Shown here: positions 1 to 6,934 of the stretch, piece after piece
Layout of the letters: each line of letters starts with the position of its first letter
Position numbering within the stretch: the stretch's first letter is position 1
Assembly: GCA_029001845.1 (NCBI GenBank)
Contig: JAREWP010000049.1
Location: forward strand, 72,501 to 136,500
Length of the DNA stretch: 64,000 nucleotides
From: Candidatus Magnetocorallium paracelense
GTDB taxonomy: Bacteria > Nitrospirota > Thermodesulfovibrionia > Thermodesulfovibrionales > Magnetobacteriaceae
Direction of reading: 5' to 3'
Position numbers and translations under genes: made by a program
The notes under the pieces: generated by a model
What the model saw: the letters and a program-made list of their open reading frames with translations, nothing else
Told to the model about the DNA's origin: nothing
Database searches by the model: none

Positions 1-1313
1 ACATTCACCTGATACATCGACGCAGGTCCCGACGCATCGGTCGGTGTTGTCGATATCTTTGAAATCAGACCTGTCTGAATTCCGTACTCCTGGTAAGGAT
101 AAGCGAAATATTTAATCTGAACTTTCTGCCCTTTTTTTAAATGACCGATATCTTTATTATGAACAAGTATCCTTCCGTTCAGAGCTGCCTCGTCTTTTAC
201 AATAGTAACAAGAGGAGTCCCGGGATTAATGACATGACCATGCTTTATGTGAACCTTTGTTACAACACCTGCTATAGTACTTGTATACCTCACCATCTTT
301 CCGTCATACGTAACGCCATGAACAAAATGTTGCTCCACCTTTATTTTGTCCTCAGTACCATGAATCATCTTCTCAACTCTCTCAGACTGCCTTTCATATC
401 GCTCTTTGAGTTGATCTATTTCATTTCTGATTTTTACTTCCTGACTCTCAGAATTGTTTAAAAACTGTCTGTGCGAGGTAATCAACCTCTCTTTCTTATT
501 TGTCAGTTTTATCAGCTCCTCCTTTGCCATAGAGAGAGCTATTTCCTGTTGATCCTGTTCGTCTTCCTTATCTATAACCATCTTTTCGAGATCGTCTATC
601 CTCTCCACCTCTCTGTCGTATTCGGGTCTTGTAATATCCTTATTTTCATATAACTCCTCTGTTATTTTAAACTGATCTCTTCTTCTATTAAGTTTGTTTG
701 TCAGGTATGTAATATCCCGCTCAGCCTTGGCGTACTGTTTTTCCAGGGTCTTAACCCTACCAAGGAGAGCGAGTTTTTGAATAGGCAAGTCAGCCATCTC
801 TTTATCGTACTTCTGTATCTGAAGAGTTTTGTTGTCCACTATCTTTTCCAGGCTCAGCTCCAATTGCCTAAGGGAATGCTCGTGTTCATTAATGGCGATA
901 TCCTTTTTTTCTATAAGATCTCTAAGCTGCTCTGTGAGCGAACCCGGTTCGGTTATCATGGATACGCTTGTCTGTACCTGAATATCCACCAGCCTTGCAG
1001 AGGGTTCTATGTGCTCTCCCTCTTTGACGTTAACTGCTACTACAAGACCACCTACAATTGAATTGACCTGGGTGGACTCCCTTATGAGTGATAAAGGAGC
1101 CGTGACAAGTTCGTCTTTTTTCGCCCAAAAAGAATAAAGCAGAGCAACAAAGACAACGATAAAAACCAAATAAATAGGGCCTCGAAGAACATAATTCGGA
1201 GGAGTATATAAGAGATGGGCTGCTTTTATGGGATGTCTGATCTGGGTTAAGACCTGTTTTTCGATCTGAATTGACCCGGTTTCTTCGCCGGAAGCGTTAT
1301 CTTCTCTTATCAT
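1..1313 (-). CDS. HlyD-family membrane fusion (periplasmic adaptor) protein, 3' end outside window
   Basis: The frame is open from the ATG at 1313 to the window edge (about 437 codons) and is cut there. Visible order: a cytoplasmic N-terminus of about 47 residues, one membrane segment (LVFIVVFVALLYSF), a short beta strand with VGGLVVAVNVKEGEHI typical of a biotinyl-lipoyl half-motif, a long charged coiled coil (about residues 110-330), then the returning lipoyl half (STIAGVVTKVHIKHGHVINPGTPLVTI) and the start of the beta-barrel. This is the HlyD/EmrA/bacteriocin-exporter adaptor layout. Such proteins link an inner-membrane exporter to an outer-membrane channel. No ABC transporter or TolC-like gene lies to the right, so partners would be beyond position 1. 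Family assignment is firm; the exported substrate is unknown. Confidence 0.85.
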   Translation of the reverse strand, partial: MIREDNASGEETGSIQIEKQVLTQIRHPIKAAHLLYTPPNYVLRGPIYLVFIVVFVALLYSFWAKKDELVTAPLSLIRESTQVNSIVGGLVVAVNVKEGEHIEPSARLVDIQVQTSVSMITEPGSLTEQLRDLIEKKDIAINEHEHSLRQLELSLEKIVDNKTLQIQKYDKEMADLPIQKLALLGRVKTLEKQYAKAERDITYLTNKLNRRRDQFKITEELYENKDITRPEYDREVERIDDLEKMVIDKEDEQDQQEIALSMAKEELIKLTNKKERLITSHRQFLNNSESQEVKIRNEIDQLKERYERQSERVEKMIHGTEDKIKVEQHFVHGVTYDGKMVRYTSTIAGVVTKVHIKHGHVINPGTPLVTIVKDEAALNGRILVHNKDIGHLKKGQKVQIKYFAYPYQEYGIQTGLISKISTTPTDASGPASMYQVN

Positions 1314-1489
1314 ATCGAATAACCTGAATTCAGATTACTGAGTGATTAAACTTTTCAAATATTCAGACTGGATTAGCAGTATATATTCATTTTTTCAAGC
1401 GGAAAATGTATTGTTTTGTCCTGCTGATTCTGTTAAAAAAGAAGTGTTGAACAGTTACAACGAATATAAATATTCGCATATGAAGCTAC

Positions 1490-1861
1490 TCATTTTTTAT
1501 CATAGACATCTTCTTCGGAAAAAGCCTTTTTTGAGACCTCCAGACCGTCGATATTTCTGTAGAAACAGCTTCTGAAACCTGTATGACAGGCGCCGGGGCC
1601 GTGCTGTATGGCCTTGACAAGTATTGTATCGGCATCGCAATCTACTAAAATTTCTTTTATTTCCTGGACGTGCCCTGAAGACTCTCCCTTTTTCCAGTAT
1701 TTCTGCCTGGAACGGGACCAAAAATATGTGTATCCTGTTTCTACACTCTTTTTTAAAGAAGTCTCGTTCATATAAGCCAGCATCAGAATCTCACCGGTAT
1801 CAGCGTCCTGAACAATGGCAGGAACAAGCCCTTTATCATCATATTTTATCTCAGATAACAT
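1490..1861 (-). CDS. hisI: Phosphoribosyl-AMP cyclohydrolase
   Basis: 123 residues, the usual size for the stand-alone enzyme of histidine biosynthesis that opens the adenine ring of phosphoribosyl-AMP. Signature residues are present: the metal-binding D74-C75-D76-A77-D78 segment and the zinc cysteines C92 (in GACHTG) and C99 (in SCFYR). There is no HisE (pyrophosphohydrolase) domain, so the next-lower step in the pathway is not fused here, and no other his gene is in the window. A good ribosome site (AAAGGAGC) lies 6-7 nt before the ATG. It sits 100 bp downstream of yidC on the same strand and may be read from the same transcript. Confidence 0.95.
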   Translation of the reverse strand: MLSEIKYDDKGLVPAIVQDADTGEILMLAYMNETSLKKSVETGYTYFWSRSRQKYWKKGESSGHVQEIKEILVDCDADTILVKAIQHGPGACHTGFRSCFYRNIDGLEVSKKAFSEEDVYDKK

Positions 1862-1960
1862 AATTAGCTCCTTTGGTTCTTTAGATAATGCTCTTGGGCT
1901 GATTTTTTACTGTAGATTTAACTACATCATGCATTCAGATGTTCTGGAAGGTCATGGGCC

Positions 1961-3541
1961 TTAGTCGACGGATACTTTTTTGTTTACATAAAACTGCTGG
2001 ATTATTCCTATAATATTATTAATCAACCAGTAAAGCACCAGACCGGACGAAAAATTCAGGAACATAAAGGTAAATACAATGGGCATTATCAACATAATCT
2101 TGGCCTGACGGGGGTCCAAACTGGTGGGGGTCATTTTCTGTTGTAAAAACATAGTCCCTCCCATTACTAAAGGAAGAATATATAATGGATCTTTTGAGGA
2201 GAGATCCTGTATCCAGAAAATAAAGGGTGCATCTCTCAGCTCGATGGCTACAAGAAGAACTTTATAAAGAGCTATAAACACAGGAAGCTGAATCAATATT
2301 GGCAGACATCCGCCCATGGGATTGACCTTGTGTTTTTTATAAAGGTCCATCATCTCTTTTTGCATCTGTTGGGTATTGTTTTTATGCCTCTCTCTGATTT
2401 CATTCATCATGGGCTGTATTTTTTGAAACTTTTTCATTGAAGACTGTCCCTTGTTCATTAATGGTATAAAGGGAACTCTCACGATTACTGTAAGAAAAAC
2501 GATTGACCAGCCGTAATTTCCAAGGAATCCGTTCAAAAATTTCAGGAGACGGAATATCGGCCTCGCTACTATGGAGAAAAATCCGAAATCTATTATATGT
2601 TCAAGTTCTTTGTTTAAGGGTTTCAGAATCTCTTCTTTCTTTGGTCCTGCAAAAAGAGTAAACTCGTTAACATTCCTGTTGGTTCTATATGCGATAATTG
2701 TCTTCCCCTTAATATCCCAGACAAGGGCCTCGTTAACGCTCTCCTTTGGTATGAGAGAGGAGAAAAAATACATATCCTCAATGGCAGTCCACTTAATCTC
2801 TTCGGTATATCTCTTAATTGTGTCCATTTTGTCTTCTCTGTCGAATTCCATTCTGTCTATACCCTGTAGAAGCACCGGCCCGATATGAGCGGCATATGCC
2901 TGAGCGTCAGTAACGCCGAAATCGCTTCCTAAAGTGATATAGTACTCATTCAGACCGTTTACATCATCTTTTAGTTCAATTGCATAGCTGTTACCGCTAA
3001 AGGTATAAGTTCTTTTTATTCTGACATCCCCTGACTCAAGATAAAAGGCGAGCCTCTTTGTGGAATCTCCCTGTAAAGAAACATCTTTGTCAGAGGTCTC
3101 GAATATTTTCCCCGAAAAGGTGAAGTCTCTTGTGTCTCCCACAGAAAGCGGCGGTACAGTGACTTGATCTTTAAGGATAGAGACAGGTGCGCCGTCTTTT
3201 TCAAGATACTGTTTCAGCGTAAAAGTGCGGATAGTCGCACCAAGAGTAGAGATAGAAGCTGTATATAGAGGTGTTTCGACTTTGATAATTTTCTCTTCAC
3301 CGGAAGGTATCACAGATAATGAGGAGGGTTGTGTGCCTACAACCGGTGGATCTGCATAATTCTTCTTTTTTTCTTCGGCTACAATGCCCTGTTGCTGCTC
3401 GTTGATCCGATCAGGCTTTATTACAGCCTCTTCAGCCATCTGAGCCTGTTGTGATTCAATCTGTGGTTTAACGAAAAAATACTGATAGCCGATTAAAACG
3501 ATAATGGACAATGCTATAGCCAGTAGTGCTCTCTGTTCCAT
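1961..3541 (-). CDS. yidC: Membrane protein insertase YidC
   Basis: 526 residues. YidC inserts and folds inner-membrane proteins, alone or with SecYEG. The N-terminal membrane anchor (residues about 4-23) is followed by a Gln/Glu/Lys-rich linker and a large periplasmic beta domain (about 60-310), the Gram-negative form of the family. The conserved 60KD_IMP core follows: NGFLGNYGWSIVFLTVIVRVPFIPL with the hydrophilic-groove Arg, the cytoplasmic hairpin QSSMKKFQKIQPMMNEIRERHK, then PMGGCLPILIQLPVFIALYKVL and two further membrane segments. It is the last gene of rpmH-rnpA-yidD-yidC, 11 bp after yidD. Jag/KhpB and MnmE, which often follow, are absent here. Confidence 0.97.
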   Translation of the reverse strand: MEQRALLAIALSIIVLIGYQYFFVKPQIESQQAQMAEEAVIKPDRINEQQQGIVAEEKKKNYADPPVVGTQPSSLSVIPSGEEKIIKVETPLYTASISTLGATIRTFTLKQYLEKDGAPVSILKDQVTVPPLSVGDTRDFTFSGKIFETSDKDVSLQGDSTKRLAFYLESGDVRIKRTYTFSGNSYAIELKDDVNGLNEYYITLGSDFGVTDAQAYAAHIGPVLLQGIDRMEFDREDKMDTIKRYTEEIKWTAIEDMYFFSSLIPKESVNEALVWDIKGKTIIAYRTNRNVNEFTLFAGPKKEEILKPLNKELEHIIDFGFFSIVARPIFRLLKFLNGFLGNYGWSIVFLTVIVRVPFIPLMNKGQSSMKKFQKIQPMMNEIRERHKNNTQQMQKEMMDLYKKHKVNPMGGCLPILIQLPVFIALYKVLLVAIELRDAPFIFWIQDLSSKDPLYILPLVMGGTMFLQQKMTPTSLDPRQAKIMLIMPIVFTFMFLNFSSGLVLYWLINNIIGIIQQFYVNKKVSVD

Positions 3542-3552
3542 GGTTATTAATC

Positions 3553-3762
3553 CTATTCAACCGGATCGTAACCGCCATCGTTATAGGGGTGACATCCGGA
3601 AATTCTTTTTATACTCATAAATCCCCCCTTTATTACACCGTATTTATTAACGGCCTCCAGTGAATACTCTGAACAGGTTGGAGTAAATCTGCAGGTTTGA
3701 GGTAAAAAGGGCGAGATGAGCAGACTGTAAGTCTTTATTAACAAAATTACAAAATTTCTCAC
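3553..3762 (-). CDS. yidD: Membrane protein insertion efficiency factor YidD
   Basis: 69 residues with the family core: an N-terminal amphipathic helix ([20 protein letters not shown]), then [19 protein letters not shown] and [23 protein letters not shown]. The three cysteines (CRFTPTC and GCHP) are those conserved in the family. YidD acts beside YidC at the inner face of the membrane. The start is a GTG (3762-3760) that overlaps the rnpA stop codon as GTGA, so the two genes are translationally coupled. Confidence 0.95.
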   Translation of the reverse strand: MRNFVILLIKTYSLLISPFLPQTCRFTPTCSEYSLEAVNKYGVIKGGFMSIKRISGCHPYNDGGYDPVE

Positions 3763-4082
3763 ATTTTATGAAGGAAAAACTTCAACTCATCGAAAATGTC
3801 ATGAAAACCGGAGGAGGCGATTTCAGGCTTTGCCATAAATACTATCTCATAACCGACATTTGTCCGAATCATTGGATCAGAAAGCATTTTTCTGTAAGTC
3901 TCTCTCAACAATCTCTTCACCCTGTTTCGCTTTACGGCAGGACCAACTTTTTTACTTACTGCAAGTCCCAGTTTCCAGCTACCGTTAATGCTTTTTTTAT
4001 AATATATTTTGAGACTTTTGGAGAAATAGCGCTTACCTTCGATGATAACGGATCTGAATTCGCGACTTTTTTTTAAGCTGAT
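3759..4082 (-). CDS. rnpA: Ribonuclease P protein component, non-canonical start
   Basis: Read on the minus strand, a frame ending at TGA 3761-3759 encodes the RNase P protein: [15 protein letters not shown] near the N-terminus, then [27 protein letters not shown], which contains the family's RNR signature, and a C-terminal [11 protein letters not shown] block. The protein binds the 5' leader of pre-tRNA with the catalytic RNA. The frame is open only back to a TAG at 4127-4125. Between that stop and the conserved core there is no ATG, GTG or TTG. The best candidate is ATC at 4082 ([10 protein letters not shown]), 10 nt before the rpmH stop and with an AAAGGG upstream, giving 107 residues. GTT at 4085 is an alternative. 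The gene overlaps rpmH. Identity is firm; the start is inferred. Confidence 0.88.
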   Translation of the reverse strand: MSLKKSREFRSVIIEGKRYFSKSLKIYYKKSINGSWKLGLAVSKKVGPAVKRNRVKRLLRETYRKMLSDPMIRTNVGYEIVFMAKPEIASSGFHDIFDELKFFLHKM

Positions 4083-4216
4083 AACTTTCGACGCCCTTTG
4101 GCCCTTCTGTTGCTGATTATTTTTCTACCGCCCTGAGTTCTCATACGTTTGCGAAATCCATGTTTTCTTTTCCTCTTTCTGTTATGAGGCCGAAAAGTAG
4201 TATAGGCTCCACCCAC
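4073..4216 (-). CDS. rpmH: 50S ribosomal protein L34
   Basis: 47 residues ending TAA at 4075-4073. The L34 signature is complete: [18 protein letters not shown], then [21 protein letters not shown]. The first residues are MGGAYTT instead of the usual MKRTYQ. The start must be the GTG at 4216-4214: an in-frame TAG lies two codons upstream, no other start precedes the conserved part, and GAGGTG is placed 6-7 nt upstream. First gene of the rpmH-rnpA-yidD-yidC operon, with a sigma-70 type promoter about 90 bp upstream. Confidence 0.95.
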   Translation of the reverse strand: MGGAYTTFRPHNRKRKRKHGFRKRMRTQGGRKIISNRRAKGRRKLSA

Positions 4217-4307
4217 TGTCTAACACCTCTTTCTATCAAATATTATAAATACAAGTTCATAAAGTAAGTCTGTGTAAATCGTAATTGGATATACTGAAAA
4301 CTAACCA

Positions 4308-4337
4308 AGTATAATCCTAAAATTGCTTATTTGTCAA
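4308..4337 (-). promoter_or_regulatory. Promoter of rpmH-rnpA-yidD-yidC
   Basis: On the minus strand a perfect -35 TTGACA (4337-4332) is followed, after 18 nt, by TATACT (4313-4308). Shifting by one gives a 17-nt spacer to TTATAC. It lies about 90 bp before the rpmH start, as expected for the strong promoter of this operon. dnaA, the common divergent neighbour, is not present. Confidence 0.7.
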
Positions 4338-4459
4338 GAATGCGCCAACGATTCTCGGTGGATATCGAAATTATCTAAAAAGGCTCAGCGAATTTTTATA
4401 AAGATTTCACTTTCATCTCGTCTTCATATTTTTTCAATAACTATAATAACTATTCTTAT

Positions 4460-4568
4460 ATCAATGTCATTAACTTAAGGGGTGAAGCACCTTCCGACGG
4501 AAGTGGAGCCTTCGAGTTTAGCCGGTGAAGGCGGAAGGTGCCTTGCCTCTTAAGTTAATGACATTGAT
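4460..4568. repeat. Palindromic element, family A copy 1
   Basis: Perfect 20-bp terminal inverted repeats (ATCAATGTCATTAACTTAAG and its complement) bound a 109-bp unit. The interior pairs imperfectly (CACCTTCCGACGGAAG against GGCGGAAGGTGCC). Read in reverse it matches the copy at 56622-56753 but lacks about 27 nt of that copy's centre. It lies between the rpmH promoter and the dehydratase cluster. The left flank shows no clear target duplication. Confidence 0.85.
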
Positions 4569-4592
4569 TGTTAGCTCCTGAACTGTTATAAT
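4564..4592 (+). promoter_or_regulatory. Likely promoter of the dehydratase-like cluster, -35 inside the palindromic element
   Basis: TTGATT (4564-4569) is followed, after exactly 17 nt, by a perfect TATAAT (4587-4592). The -35 is formed by the right end of the palindromic element (CATTGAT). Predicted start of transcription is near 4599, giving a leader of about 80 nt before the ATG at 4678. Assignment is by motif and spacing only. Confidence 0.5.
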
Positions 4593-4677
4593 GTATGGTC
4601 GCAGACGGATAAAATCCGCTACTTTGGAGATTTGTCTATCCAAACTCTTAATTCCTAAAAAAGGAAGGTGCAAATTC

Positions 4678-6045
4678 ATGGATTTTTCAGATGACAAAGA
4701 GAAACTTCTGGAAAAACTGCTCGCTCGCAAAGGTTATATAGTAGATGAGAAGAAAACAGAGAGGACTTCTGTCAGAGCCGGACAGTTGGAGAGGTTTATG
4801 AATGTAGCCAACAGCTCGGGTTATTCACGCAATGTCAAGGCAAATTCCGGCAATACAGGGTCTACAGTTACAAGAACTCTGACAAATGTAAAAGTTTTTC
4901 AGGAGGGATACAAGGAAGATTCTAAAGTAGTTTTTGTGGGAAATGTTATGAGTCCGGAAATTCTGTTTGCCATGAACATCGTTCCCTTTAATGTAGAGGT
5001 GCTTTCCGCTTTTTTTGCTACCAATGGCACGGCAAACCGGTTTCTGGATATTGGAGAGAAGAATTATATTTCAAGGGATACCTGCTCTGTCGTGAGGTGC
5101 GTTATAGGCGCGGCAATAGACGACTGCCTGCCCTTTCCCGACTTTATCGCCTTTGCTTCCTATCCTTGTGATGCGGCTTCCAGAATGTTTTACGCCTTAA
5201 GCGACCATTACAAAAAACCGTGGTTTTTACTGGATATTCCTTACAGAAACAATGATAAGAGCGTTATTTATCTTGCCGGCAGAATCAGGGAGATGAAAAA
5301 GAAGATTGAAGAGACCCTTGGAATAAAGACCGATGACGATAAACTGGCGACTGCTGTCGAATACTCCAAAGAGTGTTTAAAGTACTACGAAAAGATGATT
5401 AATTTGTGTCAAAAGCATAAACTCTCCATGTCTGTAGTTAAAACGGCTACGGACAGTATGAGCTATTTCGGTCTTATCGGTTCCAAAGAGATCATTGAAG
5501 CCATTCGTCTCAATTATGAAGAGGTGCTTGAGAGGGTAAAGGGCTTCGGTAATTTTGCAAACACCGGATCAGACAATAGACCTGTTGTAACATGGAGGGG
5601 CCTAATGCCCTATTACGATAATGAAATTATAAATTACTTTGAAAATGAGTGCGGGATAAGCATCATACCTGAAATGCTGACAGTTGATGTAGATGTAAGC
5701 GACCTGATTGGCACGGATGATATATATCACTTTCTTGCAAAAAAACTTCTTATTCTGTCTGGGAGCGGCAGTATGACTGACTCCTTACAATCAAGAAACT
5801 GGGATATACATGAAGAGTACGGCATCGACGGGGCCGTACTCTTTAATCAGTGGGGATGCAGACATACATTGAGCTGCGGTCAAATTCATCGTGACAGTTT
5901 AAGCAAAAGAAATTTTTCAGTATTGGAAATTGACGGAGATTTTGTGGACAGCAGGAACTACTCGTTTTCTCAGACAAAAGTAAGAATAGACGCCTTTGCT
6001 GAACTCTTAAAAAGGAGAAAAGAGGATGATTACCATCGGAATTGA
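4678..6045 (+). CDS. 2-hydroxyacyl-CoA dehydratase / BcrBC-HgdAB family, large subunit
   Basis: 455 residues from the ATG at 4678, chosen because AAGGAAGG sits 7-8 nt before it; the frame extends to 4591 without a ribosome site. The family binds a [4Fe-4S] cluster and receives an electron from an ATP-driven activator to allow difficult radical dehydrations or ring reductions. Seen: the family N-terminal block MSPEILFAMNIVPFNVE, SRDTCSVVRCVIG (C136, C141), SYPCDAASRMF (C164), and the C-terminal block QWGCRHTLSCGQIHRDSL (C394, C400) followed by FSVLEIDGDFVDSRNYSFSQTKVRIDAF. These match the ligand and closing motifs of HgdA/HgdB-type subunits. It overlaps the activator gene by 20 nt. The substrate is not deducible: no CoA-transferase, acyl-CoA dehydrogenase or ETF gene is adjacent. 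Confidence 0.8.
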   Translation: MDFSDDKEKLLEKLLARKGYIVDEKKTERTSVRAGQLERFMNVANSSGYSRNVKANSGNTGSTVTRTLTNVKVFQEGYKEDSKVVFVGNVMSPEILFAMNIVPFNVEVLSAFFATNGTANRFLDIGEKNYISRDTCSVVRCVIGAAIDDCLPFPDFIAFASYPCDAASRMFYALSDHYKKPWFLLDIPYRNNDKSVIYLAGRIREMKKKIEETLGIKTDDDKLATAVEYSKECLKYYEKMINLCQKHKLSMSVVKTATDSMSYFGLIGSKEIIEAIRLNYEEVLERVKGFGNFANTGSDNRPVVTWRGLMPYYDNEIINYFENECGISIIPEMLTVDVDVSDLIGTDDIYHFLAKKLLILSGSGSMTDSLQSRNWDIHEEYGIDGAVLFNQWGCRHTLSCGQIHRDSLSKRNFSVLEIDGDFVDSRNYSFSQTKVRIDAFAELLKRRKEDDYHRN

Positions 6046-6844
6046 TTCAGGCTCTTTGGCTACCAAGGGTGTCGCCCTTGGACCGGGAAAAGAGCTCCTC
6101 GCCTTCATCGTTGAATTGACCGGCGGAATTAGTAAAGACAGCGGTGAGCGAGTATATAAGCGGATACTGGATAAGGCCGGGATTTCGGAAAGTGACATCG
6201 ATTATGTGGTATCCACCGGATACGGACGGGAGAATCTTACATTTTCCAATAAACAGGTAACGGAGATCACCTGCCACGGAGCAGGAGTTAATTTTCTCTT
6301 CCCCGATGTCTCGACAGTACTGGATATCGGCGGACAGGACAGTAAGGCAATCAGGATCGATGAAAAGGGTCAGGTAACGGACTTTATAATGAATGACAAA
6401 TGCGCCGCAGGCACCGGCAGGTTTCTTGAAGTGATCGCAAAGGCACTGGATGTAAAACTCGAAAATCTGGGCGTTCTGTCGCAACAGACAGAAAACGAAG
6501 TCAACATAAGCAGCATGTGTACTGTTTTCGCTGAAACTGAAGTGGTTTCTCTCGTGGCCGGCAATACACCGATACCTGACATAATCCGAGGTGTGCACAA
6601 GTCAATAGCCAACAGGTCGGAAATACTTTTAAATAAAATAGGCATTGCAGAACCCGTCGCCATGAGCGGGGGAGTAGCGAACAATATTGGAATGGTTGCC
6701 GAGCTCGAGCGCAGGCTTAATACAAAACTAAAGATTTCCGAGAATCCCCAAATTATAGGCGCCCTGGGAGCTGCCGTGATAGCACGTAAGATAGTGGAAA
6801 AGCAATCAGCAAAAAAACCGACAACCAATAGCCATGTCCCATAA
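6026..6844 (+). CDS. ATP-dependent activator of 2-hydroxyacyl-CoA dehydratase (BadF/BadG/BcrA/BcrD family)
   Basis: 272 residues, typical of HgdC-type activators. ASKHA ATPase motifs are clear: IGIDSGSLATKGV at the N-terminus (phosphate 1), VLDIGGQDSKAI around residue 100 (phosphate 2), and AMSGGVANNIGM (adenosine). The cysteines that hold the dimer-bridging [4Fe-4S] cluster are present as C126 in NDKCAAGTGRF and C165 in SSMCTVFAETEVVSL. The activator couples ATP hydrolysis to a low-potential one-electron transfer to its partner dehydratase. The start overlaps the upstream gene by 20 nt and has AGGAGAAAAGAGG before it, so co-translation is expected. Confidence 0.92.
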   Translation: MITIGIDSGSLATKGVALGPGKELLAFIVELTGGISKDSGERVYKRILDKAGISESDIDYVVSTGYGRENLTFSNKQVTEITCHGAGVNFLFPDVSTVLDIGGQDSKAIRIDEKGQVTDFIMNDKCAAGTGRFLEVIAKALDVKLENLGVLSQQTENEVNISSMCTVFAETEVVSLVAGNTPIPDIIRGVHKSIANRSEILLNKIGIAEPVAMSGGVANNIGMVAELERRLNTKLKISENPQIIGALGAAVIARKIVEKQSAKKPTTNSHVP

Positions 6845-6847
6845 CAG

Positions 6848-6905
6848 CGCCTTTAACATGAACCGCTTCTGTCGGAAGGCGCTTCCCCCCCTTAAGTGAA
6901 TGATA
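6848..6905. repeat. Palindromic element family A, half copy
   Basis: The segment with AACATGAACCGCTTCTGTCGG and ending CTTAAGTGAATGATATTG matches the right half of the copy at 56622-56753. The left half is missing, so no terminal inverted repeat remains. It fills the gap between the activator and the small subunit and provides a spurious GTG (6896) in frame with the next gene. Confidence 0.65.
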
Positions 6906-6934
6906 TTGGTTGTTTGGTAACAACGTACAAGTAT

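Noticed and set aside
141-1061. Three plus-strand frames of 60-106 codons
   Set aside because: They are antisense to the HlyD-family gene, which occupies 1-1313 on the minus strand and explains the sequence.
4217-4677. Replication origin next to rpmH
   Set aside because: rpmH often lies near dnaA/oriC, but no dnaA, no cluster of TTATCCACA-like boxes and no AT-rich unwinding array was seen; the space is filled by a promoter and a palindromic repeat.
4591-4677. 29-residue extension of the large dehydratase subunit
   Set aside because: The upstream ATG is inside the predicted -10 region and lacks a ribosome site; AAGGAAGG precedes ATG 4678.
6047-6828. Minus-strand frames of 152 and 183 codons opposite the activator gene
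   Set aside because: No family resemblance and fully covered by the activator, whose motifs are complete.
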